Program-made: the position numbers and the translations under genes
Assembly: GCF_009730915.1 (NCBI RefSeq)
Contig: NC_052471.1
Span: 29,794,185 to 29,858,184 of the forward strand
Length of the DNA: 64,000 nucleotides
Reading direction: 5' to 3'
From: Dioscorea cayenensis subsp. rotundata
Lineage: Eukaryota; Streptophyta; Magnoliopsida; Dioscoreales; Dioscoreaceae
The notes under the pieces: generated by a model
Told to the model about the DNA's origin: nothing
The model's input: only the letters and a program-made list of their open reading frames with translations
The model's database searches: none
Shown here: positions 32,420 through 44,579 of the stretch, piece after piece
Numbering within the stretch: the first letter of the stretch is position 1
Layout: every line of letters starts with the position of its first letter

Positions 32420-33363
32420 GTTAGTTTACTTTGATTTTGGTTAAATTTATTATTGTGTATTGGGGATGAACTAAATAGTTTGATATAGAATAGGAAAAAA
32501 AAGGTTACGTGCTTAATTATAGGCTGCAAACGTCTGTAAAAAAGAAAAAAAGAAAAAAAAGTGTGATCATATGTCATTTGTGCTTTGATATTGTATTGTT
32601 AATTCAATAAAATAATTTTTGTTTAGCAATTAAAAAATTTTTTTTTGAATGGTGTAATTCAAGAAAATTTAAATAAAATTAATTTTATATAAATTATTTT
32701 TTTACAAAATAAACAAAAGCGTGCCAAAAACTGTAACAAAAAAACTTTTGTCAAAAACTGTGCCAAATGCCGTGAAAAAATATAGTATATAAAATCGTGC
32801 CAAAAAACCGTGCCAAATACTGAACCAATATTAAAACTGTGCCAAAACTATGGTAAATATGGAACCAAGGTCCGTGCCAAAAATCAATGGTAATATTTGG
32901 TACAATAGTACAAAATTGTGCCAAATACGGTGCCAAAATCAATTTGGCACAGTTTTTAAACTTATTTCAGTGCCAATACTACCGCGCCAATTTAGGATTT
33001 TTTTTTTGTAGTGAATTCGCCTTAAAAAATTGTAATATATATATTCATATTGGACCATCTAATTTTTAAAAAATTAAAAGGGAGGAGGGGTAATATAAAG
33101 ACGTACTCATAATTTTTTTTTTTTGGAAGATCAAGTAGAAATTGGTCAATAGCTCAAAGAATAGATTTTTACAAATATTTTTTTGGAAAAAATATATTTT
33201 TTATATCTTATATCACATTTTATAAAAATTACGGTTCAAACAATAATTGTCATTTTCTAAAAATAAAATTTTTATATTGTATAAATCAATTGGTAAAATA
33301 TCAAGGGCAAATAATAATTTTCTATTATTATTAATTTATTTTAAAAAATAAAAATTAAAAACT

Positions 33364-33368
<5 letters not shown>

Positions 33369-33396
<28 letters not shown>
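33369..33396. repeat. (GA)n microsatellite
   Basis: A GA run in the right arm of the PIF/Harbinger-like element. Confidence 0.9.
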
Positions 33397-33403
<7 letters not shown>

Positions 33404-33606
33404 GAGTTGAAGAGGAGGGGTTTCATGGTTCAAGGAGGAATTTTGAAAATATTTTAAAAATTGTTGTTGTTGTGAGACATGAGAATTATTGCTAAAATTT
33501 TTGAAAATAAAAACGTTGTTCCAAACTTGTTTTTATTAGTTTTGTTTTCAAAACATAGAATTAAAAAGAAAAAAATGAATTGGCAACAATGGCAAACAAG
33601 CCCTTA

Positions 33607-34597
33607 GTTGTTCATTACTTATCTAATTATTATTTATTTGTTCAATTCTGTTATTTTATGGCAGCTAGCTACCATTTTGTTTACTAATTTATTCAAAAAA
33701 TAATTATTTATTTTTATCTAAAGTGGGATTAAGAGATTAATTTGTGCTTGCATGAGTACTTGGAAAACCTTTTAACAACTTTGGACTTCAGTTGCACATT
33801 TTATTTTGCCATTTGAATGACTAGCATCCAAATGAACTTACATAACCTTGATAGTGGGGGTTAAACACTGGCTTTGTCGACATGAATTTCTAAAAAAAGA
33901 GAATGGAGTTTCACACTGGTCCATCGGTGAAATAATAATGACTTACAAAATTCTGGCTTTGGTCATCAAAGATAAATAAATGACCTCTAATATTCTAATC
34001 CGGGTCACCGAGAATAAATAAATGACATTTGAGATAAGTATAGTGAAATTGGAGAAATATACTCTTAATTGGTAATTCATATATTTTTGCACTGCATTTC
34101 GAAATATGGTATTTCTTTGGTTATAGTATTTTTTAGTACTGGTGTACTTTGGAACCATTTCTCTACTAGTTTAATTGATTATGTATTTTGTTAAGTTTTG
34201 GTAAATCCATGTTGAGTCTTGATTATTTTTTATATTTAAATTTAAGTTTCTTAAATCTTGTTAATCCCAAGTATTTCTCTCAATGGATAACTTACGAGAC
34301 TAGTAAGTTCATAAAATTGTTTCAAATCTTTTCCATATCAAAAGTAGTAGACCGATGTGCACTTAGTAAGCCGTTAGTAGATGATATTTTTCTTTGTTGT
34401 AGTATTTGAGTTGTTGTATTTGTCTTGTTTGGATCATGTATTTCTATTTTTGGTTTTCATTTATCCCTGGACTATGTTGTACTTCTTGAAATTTGTAATT
34501 CTATAACTCAGTTGGTTTGTTATATTTTCTACCCTAAGTCTGGTTCTAAGGCCTTTTAGGCCTATTAGGTTTTCCAACCTGTGGATCTATGGCCATG
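33607..34597. other. Spacer without recognised genes
   Basis: AT-rich non-coding DNA. A region at about 33890-34030 has repeated 'gataaataaatgac' motifs and resembles a MITE ('ggtcaccgagaataaataaatgac'), but no bounded element could be defined. Confidence 0.35.
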
Positions 34598-36192
34598 ATA
34601 GGTAAAAAAAATCGTAGTCACCTACAGAACGCAAGTGTACATGCTAATGAAGTAATAAAGTGTGCTAAGAAGTAAGGTATCTTTCCACAAGGAATTAGAG
34701 CATACTAGTACTAAATCTAAGTCCGACAATCAACCTAATAAGAAAGAATGAAGTGTGAAAGTGAACTAAAAATAAGAATAAAAAATACCCAAAGAAAACA
34801 TGGCTAAACGAGCATAAAAATGGGTGTCTGGGCATAGATTTCCTCTAGGTTGTTAGGTCCTGGACAATGGTTATATAAGTTCTTGTAGCCTAATTGAATG
34901 AGATAGTTGCTAAAATATGCTACCCTCTTTCTCAAGATGAGTACTAACTGGTCCCATACAACACTAATATAGATAACTATATGACTACAGTACACTCTAG
35001 GAACTTTTTCCTAGAATAAGCAACCCTTTTAAAAAATAAACAATTCTCCTCTAAAGTAATTATCCCCAATCCCATATAGAGTAAAATTAGAATCTCTCCC
35101 TGGAATTACTCCCTACAATTGCAGTGTGAAAGGAATTACTTGCTAATTCACTTGGAAGGATTATGGGAGGACAACTCTCAACTCCAAAGTACACTATCTC
35201 TTGGTGAACTAATAATTCCCTTGAATTGTGGCTTACCTATGCTAGATGAGGCTTTTGACTCATAGCACAAGGCCATCAAACATGGATTCATGGCTCTCAC
35301 TATAATAAAATCCAAGACAATAGATATATGCAATTGAATTTAATAATGAAAGATTGCAATTAATAAATCAATGTAAAAACATTCAAGATCCACAACCAAA
35401 GTCAATCAAGTTATTAACCCTAGAGTTCATCTATCCCCAAACACGTACAAAGTAGTTCTCCATTGAAGGCGAACAATCAAACAATTCACAAAAAAAATAG
35501 ACGTGATTGAAATCATACAAGAAACCCCAATATATTCTTGCCCCTTGAGATGCCTATGAGCTCCCCTCCTATCTTCCACAAACACCACCAACCTTAATGG
35601 CTCCAATAGAATACTAGAAGGTAGGTTAGTCTCCTCTCCTCAATGGATTGCTCTAGAAAAACTGGAGATGTTTTTTCCTTTTTTCCCCTAAGCTTGGCCA
35701 TCAAAAGATACCTTAAAAACCCTCATTAGAATCTTTTATACCTAACCACTTATGTTCTTCTTACGGGTATAAGAATGAGGCCGTATGGAGTTAAAGATGA
35801 TGAGTCGCGTGTGTTACGGATATCTTACGACCTTAAGCCCGCCTGTAAGGTCTTCTGTCTCAGTGTTATTGTCCAACTTATGGCCGTAAGTGTTGGACTA
35901 TAAACTTCTCTAGGTGGTGCTTGCGACCCTCCCTTATAGGTGTATGTTGTTCCCTGTAAGCTCCTCTGGATAGCCTTTACAGTTTGACTTACGGTTGTAA
36001 GTGTTTCCCACAAGTCCCTCTATTTGATTCTTGTGCTCCTCCTTACATGTATAAGCATGCCTGCAAGGTTCTCAGGATGAGGTTTACTGTAGTAAGTCCG
36101 AATATAAGGTGATCGTAAGGTGTCCTATCTGACATGTTCTTCAGCTGCTGATGTTGAGAGAATTATATCTTCTTCATTTTGGGTCCAAATGA

Positions 36193-36239
<47 letters not shown>

Positions 36240-36367
36240 ATGCACTACCTGTCAAATAAAAATACAATTTACACCATGTTTAACATCATCTTCCGAGTAA
36301 ATAACCTAATATATGCCAAATAAGTGTATAAAATAATATAAAATTGATGTATCATTATGCACTTATC
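34598..36367 (-). repeat. LTR of a minus-strand Athila/Tat-like gypsy element
   Basis: The segment begins TGATAGG and ends CTTATCA on the plus strand. Directly to its right the complement of a polypurine tract is seen (aatgtccccacactt, that is aagtgtggggaca on the minus strand), so this is the 3' LTR of an element lying to the right. Multiple gtaag/cttac motifs occur at 35760-36120. A (CT)n tract is at 36196-36235. Confidence 0.55.
36196..36235. repeat. (CT)n microsatellite
   Basis: A CT run of about 20 units inside the LTR. Confidence 0.95.
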
Positions 36368-39300
36368 AAATGTCCCCACACTTAAGCTTTTGCTTATTCT
36401 AATCCAAGAGGAATAAGTGCATGATCTCAAGTAATAAAAAATTAGGGAGTTCCAAAATTAGTCGGGAGAGTTTCAATGCATGAATGACAAAAATTTTCAA
36501 GTTCCAAAAAATAGTTAAACTCTATTCAAGATTATTTAGTGTGTGTGATGCAATTCTCTAGTTCATTTATTTTGAACTAGAAAACTTGTATAACAAAAAT
36601 TTACAAATTTAATTTTTTTTTCTCTAAGGTGGTAGCTTCACACAATTCCTAAGGTAGCCTTTCTCTCAAGGCCCCATAGAGTGGCTTTCACACTTAAAAA
36701 GGGTAGCTCTTTCCATCTCTTCTTTAGGCGATAGTAGCTTTCACTCAAGTAAAGAGGTAGCTCTTTCTCTCATTAGGGCATACATAGTATTTGACTTGTA
36801 GAGAGTAGCTTCACATATCTAATATGTGTAGCTCTTTTTGTCTCTACTATTTCCTTTTGCAAAATGCTCTTTTCACAATTGAAAATTTTTTCTCAATTAT
36901 TCCACTTGAGTTTAATGATAACTCAAACTAAACAAAGTCATCAAAAGTCTAAGTTGCTACAATAGAGAAGTTGTAAAAAAAAGAACCCAAAAAATAAACA
37001 TTCCAGCTTATGTCCACCCCTATACTATGAAACCCCCACTAATCATTCAAATACACTCTCATAGGTTAACAACTTCGCCTATAAAGAGTTAAAATAATCC
37101 TAACTCCCTCCCCCACAGTTAAAATCATACATTATGCTCAATATGTGTAAAGGACCATAAATAGAACAACAATGAAAAAATATGGGAGGTAGAATGAAGA
37201 CAAGTACTTCCCCGGTTTAAAATTGAATGGACAAAATCCTTGAACAGGCATGGTGCATTCACTGTTTTGTCCAAGTGGTAGTGGTGCACCCAAGGTCAAT
37301 ACAAGACCAAGTGAGTATCCCTTTTAAGTTGAGAGTGTTGGGTATTGTATCAACTTGTCCTGTGAAGCCAAGGAAGATCATACGGTCAATATAATAAAAT
37401 AATAGAAAAAAATGAAAATCCATTAAATGTCCAAAAATAGAGTACAAAACTACTAAGGCCAACCATTGCTATAAAAGATGAATACAAGTATCAAAGATAT
37501 AAAAAGTAAATATAAAATGCTAAAAAAAAAAAAAAAAAAAAAAAAAGAAATCTATGGCTTAACATCGTCGAAGATGGGTGTGGAGTTGGTTGACGAGTGT
37601 GGAATCATCAGTGGAGTGGAAGCCAGAGGAGGAAGGACAAAACAGGCTAAAATATCCAGAGCACGGGCAGGTTGGCATCAATCCATACCTTGGACTCCAT
37701 GATCATGCGTTGGTTTACCCTAATCACCTAATGTTAAGCCGACAGTGCCTCTATATGTGCCTCCATCACCTGGAGGAGTGATATGCTTGGGAAGATACTG
37801 TTGGGGTAGAAGCACTAGGGCAGCGGTGGCTGACGGGATCAACCAGTCACCATCACTGGACTTATCCTCTAGCTCCTACACAGGACCATCCGATGCTAAG
37901 CCGACAGTGCCTCTATAGTGCTAGAGGCGAGGATGCATTTCGATCCCCTACACAGGACCATCCCCATAAGGCCAGAGTGCCCATCCTGCGGGTATCGTTC
38001 CGCCCACAATCTCCCATCTCTTGAGCTAGTCCACCAATCATATCCCCCTAATCAACCTCGGACTGTAGGGACCTGTGAAGATTGCGCTGATGTGTAGATG
38101 CTGGTTTTGATGTGCAATGAAGTTTGCCAACATGTAGCCTAGGTGTATGGAATGGTGCTCGGTCATGCTATGCAGGAAGAGAAACTAATACCATCCCAGC
38201 ACACATCTAATATCAGCTCATCCTGCAAAAGAATGAGCTATCACTGCATAGAAATACCTAAGAGCTGGATGGATGAAGAATGAGGCCTTCATGAGACACG
38301 ACTCATAGTTGCAGCCCCAACTTAAAAATCTCAAGCTACAATCGGGCCTACTCCAAGTCAAAAATTGATCAATAGTTGCTCATACAACGGGTTGTTGGTA
38401 TAGTTCATACCATACAACCCCATCAGTAGACCGAACTTTATGTAGCTCTAGCTCTGGGGCTCTCCAAACAGCTGGAAGCAAAAGTCATGGCCCTATTGAA
38501 TCCCATTAGTCCTTGGTCTACCACGAAAGTGCTGATGGTTTCTAAAGTGGTGTCTCAGTATGTCTGCTCCTCAACTGAGAATAGGTAGCTCTATTTTTTG
38601 GTCTGTGTCATCCCTCGCACTTCCTTCTCCAACCCTAATTTGTAAGAGCTTACCAGTCCATCATGTGGGATTGACCAAACTACTTCCTCCTTAAGTGGTC
38701 GTACTATTCTCAGAAGCGTGAGGTGAAAAGTTAGGTGCCGAGGGTACTGCAGGTGAAGAAGGACCCGTGGTCTCCTATCTCAAGGTCGAAGCCTTGGTTC
38801 TTGCCCTCTTGGATGGGTCAGTGTTAGTCCTCTTTGCTCGAATCATCTTGTAGAAGAAAAAAATATGAAAAAATTAGCTCAAAAATACAAATTTCTCTTA
38901 ATTTTGTACTCCTTATAGTCTGTTTATGAGTCGCCTTGTGGCTGTAAGAGTTGAGGATCCTACCTTTACATTAGTCTTTATGGTGGTAAGCGTCGAGCTC
39001 AGGTTGTAAGGACCAGTCTTATACATTAAAGCTCAAAAATCATACATTCATTTGATCTAAACTACATTAATAACTTCTAAAACATGAGATACAACATTTT
39101 ACCACATCTAATTAGAGTTGTATCATGAAAATCAAGATAAGTGCTATACCTTCAAGAAAGAGGTGAAAAGTGAAAAGTCGACTAGGTTAAAAGCTTCTAA
39201 AGTGGTCCCAACCCATTTTGAAATGCTCAAAAGTAGGAATAGGGAACAAGGGGAAAAAATAGTGGAGAAAAATCAAAATGGTCACCCATAGATTACTGGC

Positions 39301-40003
39301 GGAACCTTAAACCTTAACTACTTATGGGTGGTTTATGGGCATAAGTTGTGAGCATAAGATTCTCTATCTGCCTTTTATGAGATACTTTTGGTTGTAATCC
39401 CTCCCAGTAAGGGTTTCATTTCCTTTACAACATAGGTTATGATCGAAAGGGGGTTTTGATTATGGTACATAAGGTTCTTTGTACACACCTTGTGGTCAAC
39501 CTTACCGGTGTAAGTACACCGTAAGGTACCTAGGTCATAAGCATTGGGTTACATGCTGTAAGGGACATAGTGAAGTGGTTCGTAAGGTAGCCCGTAAGGT
39601 ACCTACTGAAATTTATTTTTGAGATTATAGCTGTAAGGGTCTTTTGGTCTACCTATAATGCTCTTTAGATAACCCTTACCGCTCATCTTATAAATGTAAG
39701 GCACCCATAAGATACCTTACAAATTTATTACCCAGAATTTACGGACTGTAAATGTGCTCGCAAGGCTTTCTAAATTCCCCTTGTGGGGTGGTTTACGGGC
39801 ATAAGGTTGCCAGTAACCTTCTCTGTTAAGCTATTACAACCTAGCTTACGGGTGTTAGTTGCCTATAAGCTGTACTAGAAAATAAGCAGAGTCTCCCCTG
39901 TTCCTACATAAATGTTCAAATTACATAATATGACCCGGGGAGCACAAAATGAGCACTTAAACTTAACCAAACATGTTATTACTTAAGTATGGACACAAGC
40001 AAC
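36368..40003 (-). mobile_element. Internal region of the minus-strand gypsy (Athila/Tat-like) element, degenerate
   Basis: Repeated 'gtagct' motifs with 'ctttc' (36640-36850) mirror inverted 'agctacc' motifs at 40940-41130 in the next element, a habit of 3' non-coding regions of this lineage. A minus-strand start near 38849 reads MIRAKRTNTDPSKRARTKAS, the style of the basic N terminus of plant retrotransposon ORFs, followed by stops. A poly-A run is at 37519-37545. At 38900-39850 'gtaagg' motifs resembling LTR sequence may be a decayed 5' LTR. No RT was recognised. Confidence 0.45.
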
Positions 40004-41451
40004 TGATAAGTGTTTTTTGTAACATGTTTGAAATGAGCATGTTGCATGTTAGGGACATGATTTTTATCAGTTTATGGGCTCATCTGGGTTGTAATTGCTT
40101 ACTTTTATAGATGGGATGGTTGATGAGCATTGGCTGAGGAAAAGAAGCCAAATAATAAGTTTCAAGGAAGTTCGGAGGGGTCCACAGCCGTGGGATTAGT
40201 TACTATATTGGCAAATCAAACGATAATTCTTGTAGATCTTGAAGCGATTCACCATCTAGTTGGTGATGAAGACCACTCTCCTGCCATGCCTCCTAGCAAT
40301 TGAAGTGTTTCATCTTTATCTTTTGAATTTATCCTGCATGTATGTTGTTTTCTTCCTTTCTTGCTTCTCTTTTTCTATCTTTTCAGTTGTATTTTCCCAG
40401 GGGGTTGTTTTGTTTTAGCTTGTTCAGTTTTCTGTTATTTGCATAAGATCTTTTAAAATGTTTTACATTCCTTTGGAGCTCACTGTACGTCTTCCTTCCC
40501 AATCATGTGCAGAATCACATCCATAGCCATGTGTAACCTTGCTATGGCCGTGGAGCAGGACACGCTCAGACCCCCTTTGTGTACTACTCCTGGCTTTTAC
40601 TGCAACATTGTCACTTGGTTAGGGAAGTGTTGTTTTAATTTTGCGTTCCCTTTTCATTTTTATAAATTCTTATTGTGTACAAGTGTTTGGGAGGAGGGGG
40701 GAGGGGGGGTCATAATTTTTATTACTTGTATATACATGCTCATGTGTCTATGCTTATGATGGTTCATTTTAAAGTAGATTTGTATTTTGTGTTTAGGAGA
40801 ACTTCAAACATCTTAATGCTTGTTGTCACCCTACTTTGTTATGACTTTTAAGTATTGAGCCCCATTGTGTCATGTTTGTGTTCTGTGGCATGTTGTTTTT
40901 ACTTCTTTTTATTTTAAAAAAAATATTGGTAAAGGCTGGAAAGAGCTACCGCTTGTAAAGTATGCAGCTACTCTCACAAGTCAGATGCAAGTTATGTCTT
41001 AATGACAGAAAGAGCTATCATACAAGAAGTGTAAAAGCTACCACCTTATCTTTCTTTAGGTATAAAGAGCTACCATCCATGTAGAGTGAAAGCCACTTGA
41101 CCGATAGATCAGGAAAGGGCTACCTCAAGGTTTGTGTGTAGCTAATACGTACCCAAATCGCTGATTGTGTCATGTTGTAATTATGTGTCATGTCAAAGAA
41201 GTAGAAAGTGGAATAATTTGAGTTTAATTCTTGGCATGTGTTCACACATGCATTTGGGGCTTATCCTTCATTTGTCGAGAATTGTTGCTTAGGGTACATC
41301 ATGCATTAAATGTTAAATAGACTATCCCTAGATTTAGAATCCCATTCATTTTATTCTCTAGTGAACCTAAAGCAAAAACTTATCCTTTTCTCATTTATTC
41401 TATCACTTATTTTTGCTTGAGGACAAGCAAACACTCAAGTGTGGGGGTGTT
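40004..41451 (+). mobile_element. Truncated plus-strand gypsy element: 5' LTR piece, 3' internal region and polypurine tract
   Basis: From TGATAAGTG (40004), about 195 bp match the LTR at 41452-41483 plus 45678-45842 ('atgagcatgttgcatgttag', 'ggtccacagc'). Sequence then changes to an internal 3' region ending in the polypurine tract 'caagtgtgggggtg' (41436-41449) immediately before the second LTR. Most of the coding region is missing. Agctacc motifs are at 40940-41130. Confidence 0.6.
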
Positions 41452-41483
41452 TGATGAGTGTTTGTTGCAACATGTTTGGAATG
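41452..41483 (+). repeat. Start of the 3' LTR, split by the MULE
   Basis: TGATGAGTGTTTGTTGCAAC and the following bases match the 40004 copy. The LTR resumes at 45669 after the MULE, with the 9-bp target duplicated. Confidence 0.7.
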
Positions 41484-41526
41484 GGCTAATTTATTAAAAT
41501 ATTGTTTATTTTTAAAATATTTCCTT

Positions 41527-41564
41527 AAATGCGCATTTCCGTAAAATTACGGAAATGCGCATTT
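41527..41564. repeat. Perfect 18-bp-arm palindrome inside the MULE terminal repeat
   Basis: aaatgcgcatttccgtaa, two bases, then its exact inverse. The matching site in the right repeat (about 45588-45627) is imperfect. It may be a transposase or host-factor site; function unknown. Confidence 0.85.
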
Positions 41565-41988
41565 TATATTTTTTTATTATTTTTTTTAAACAGCCGGTCC
41601 CACTGTAATTTTTTAATATTTAAATTTAATTTTTTAAAAAACAGAGGGGCCCGTTATTTTTTTAATATTAAGTTTTTATTTTTTTAAAAACTGCGGGTCC
41701 CGATAGTTTTTAAATTAAAAACATTTTACATTCAAACCCTTATAATTTTCATTAATTTTTCTTATACCTTATTTTTCATAATTCTACTATGTTATTTTTA
41801 CTTTCACTAATTATAACCGGCTGTTAATAATTTAAATAAATAATTTTAATATTTTTTCAACATAATAAAATTTTAAATATTTAAAAAAAATTCACATGTA
41901 AAAATTACTCCCATAACTAAACCAAACTCACTTGATATTTTGAATGAACTAAAACAATTACATATATTATAAAATAATTCAATAAACA

Positions 41989-44579
41989 TTATGGCATACT
42001 ACTTGGACCAGCGGCATTCGAACAATTTCGACGATTATGACCTTCATTGCGACATAAACCACAACGCTTTGGTTGACCGCCTTCTCTTATGTCCATTTCA
42101 TTACGAATTCTACTTGATTTTGGACGTCTGAAGCTGGTCTTCGCATTGTAAGATCAGGATATAAACGTGGACCATTATAGGGGTTCCAGTATCTCTCATT
42201 TGACATTGGCTGAAACTCTTTATGGTATACATTAAAAATTGTCTCAAGCCTATAAACATTATCTACATATGCTTGCTAATGTAGATGAATATATGCACAC
42301 GCTGCAAGGACATGGCGACAAGGAAAATGAAGTGTTTGAAACTCACCGCAATCACACCATCGTTTTCTCAAATCAATGCGGTAACTACCAGCTATACCAC
42401 CGCATTGAGGTGGTGCCATTTCATCTACCATAAAAGAATTTTCTTTACGATCAAATTGACGAACATAAATGCTACATGCTGTTTGTTGATTTTCCTGAAT
42501 TGTCTTCATTAGAACTTCCGAGAATATTTGACCTGATGCAATTTGAGCGTGTGCATGTACACCTTTCCTTACAAATAACTCAGCAAGTCGAAAGTAAGTT
42601 GACTTAACTAAGGCTGTTATAGGAAGGTTCCTTGTTCCTTTTAACACTGAGTTAACACATTCAGCTAGGTTGGTGGTCATATGACCATACCTTCGACCTT
42701 CGATGTCAAAATGATTGAGCCCACTTCTCCCAGCGGTATGTTATCTAACCACCTCGTTGCCTCTATGTCAAAAGTCTCGAGTACGTCATACCAATAGTTA
42801 AAATCATGAGATGTTTTTGAGTACCCTACATTAATAACCAAAAATAAAAATTTTAAAAAATAATAACAATGAGAGATTGAAACTATTAAAAATTTAGATT
42901 TACAACTTACCAATGTTAACAACTATTCGTTGCATTTCTTTATTTTTGAAACGACGCATGAAGTTCGCAGATATATGTCTAATACAATAAACATGATAGG
43001 CGTGAGGAGGATTCATCCGACTGCCAATTGCTCTAAATGCTCCTTTGATAGATTGGTGACGGTCACGAAATAAAAACATATGCCTTCTTGTGGTGTCACG
43101 TCCCGCTCGTAGATGCTCTAAGAAGAAACGCCATGCATCTAACGCTCTCCTTCCACAATGGCAAATGCAATTGGAAGAATGTTTTTATTGCCATCTTGTG
43201 CAATTGCCATCAACAAAGTCCCTTTATATTTTTCCATAAAGATGTGTACCATCTATCTGTACTATCAGCTTACAATATTTGAAAGCCTCTACACATGAAG
43301 GGAAACTCCAAAAGAGGCTAAGAAAAATATTAGTATCACGTACCGGGTAATTTCCATTATATGCTGGTTGAGTCTGGAGATCGATTATTGTCCCAGGGAC
43401 AAATTGTTGCAATGCTGCTAGCCATTTCGGTAACTCATTTTATGACTCCTCCCAGTTACCGAATGCAGATTCAATCGCTTTTTGTTTTGCAATCCATACC
43501 TTTTTATATGTTGGTGTGTACCCATATCGGTTCCTGATCTCCGCTATCAAAACAGAGATGTTGATAGATGGCTTCTCCTTGACTAGTGCCTGTATACAAT
43601 GGGAAATCATGTTTGAATCTAGCTTTGAATGATCTTGGGAAACCATCGCTGCTGTACAAGTGTGTGGGCCGCTGTATTTTGTAATCTCCCAAATTTGCTT
43701 CCTCTTACTATAGGATGCGCGAACTCTCCAACTGCATCCATCGCCATATGACTTGCATCTTCCATAATACCGAGTTGGATCCGACTCGATTACTTTATAT
43801 TCCACGGACTTCTGCAAGCAATAATTCTTAATTGTTGTTACTGAAAGATCATTTTTTTGTTTTGAACCGCATACCGCATGCAATTCTCCATCCGCCATTG
43901 CCCTCTTAATGTGTTGATGTACGGTGAAGGGTATTCGAGAAATTCGGTACGGACATTGCTTCTAAATCAAGTGCCCTCATATGTGCCTGGAGGCTCATAT
44001 GGCGAGCATCGTCATTTCTACGCCTGCCTCTCGTCTGCTAGCATCTTCCACATTGTAATCTTCTAAGCTTGCTTCGCTATTGTCTGTGTAGTTATCCTCA
44101 TCTTGATCATCTCCGCTTGAACTCCCATATTCACCAAATTCATTTTCATGACTAGCAATGTTATCGGTTCTATGGTGTGTTGATGTGCTTGGTGGTTGTT
44201 GTGAAGCAGTGAAATTGCAATTGAAATTGTGTTGTAGATTATCCCATGCCCTCCATTCGTTGAAAACCTTTCGGTGGAATGTTGTCATTTCTATTAATTT
44301 GGTGTTGAGAAAAAAACCACCGATGGAAGTCAAAACACTAAGCTCCACATACAATTCTATAACTTGAACATCATGAAATGCTTGATGGCAACTGAACATC
44401 ATTTGAACATCTCGGTCATTATGTAATTTGAAAGACCGATAGTAGATCTTACCTTGACTTGAGGAAATAGGCATACGATATTTGATGTGTGTAATTATTT
44501 GATCATCTGTAATTTCTATATTTTCTTTAATAGTTCTCTTTAAATTGGCTAAAGAGATATCATTTTCTATTAAAAACAA
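41989..44579 (-). pseudogene. MuDR-type transposase, recently disabled
   Basis: On the minus strand from ATG at 44579: an N-terminal region (43995-44579) with an acidic linker, then a MuDR DNA-binding domain (43440-43898; YGRCKSYGDGCSWRVRASYS). Next comes the MULE catalytic domain (VQIDGTHLYGK at about 43230, then a DRHQSIKGAF block near 43050), a SWIM zinc finger (42276-42400; CDCGEFQTLHFPCRH), and a terminal CCHC knuckle (CGLCRNEGHNRRNC) ending at 41989. A likely intron (gtaagt...tgtag) lies at about 42833-42910. Breaks include a TAA where the frame otherwise continues (S*NELPKWL, about 43438), a shift after HLYGK, one near 42690 before 'MTTNLAECV', and one near 42140. The DDE core is otherwise recognisable. 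Confidence 0.88.

Larger units (their letters stand above)
30322..33013. mobile_element. CACTA (EnSpm-like) transposon carrying captured gene fragments
   Basis: The left end is CACTACAAGAAAAATTCC, the textbook plant CACTA terminus. The right end is its inverted counterpart, ending TTTTGTAGTG. A 3-bp TSD, AAT, flanks it (30319-30321 and 33014-33016). Subterminal regions contain tens of copies of a motif around GTGCCAAA, as expected for transposase-binding repeats. No transposase domain is seen. Instead the middle (31400-32420) holds exon-intron sequence similar to two unrelated host genes. The element is non-autonomous. Confidence 0.9.
29836..33603. mobile_element. PIF/Harbinger-like non-autonomous element hosting a nested CACTA
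   Basis: The left end GGGGTCGTTTGGCA and the inverted right end GGGCTTGTTTGCCA resemble each other and Tourist/Harbinger-type termini. The flanking trinucleotide TTA (29833-29835 and 33604-33606) is the typical TSD. Subterminal parts also pair (gcgtgtttggata at left, inverted accaaac-type sequence at right). Without the CACTA insert it is about 1.08 kb and has no coding sequence. Confidence 0.5.

Noticed and set aside
36368..40003. Host gene within the minus-strand repeat region
   Set aside because: The only protein-like start (near 38849) soon meets stops and resembles the basic N terminus of plant retrotransposon ORFs.
43878..44367. Plus-strand frames over the MULE
   Set aside because: They overlap the recognisable minus-strand transposase and have no domain content.
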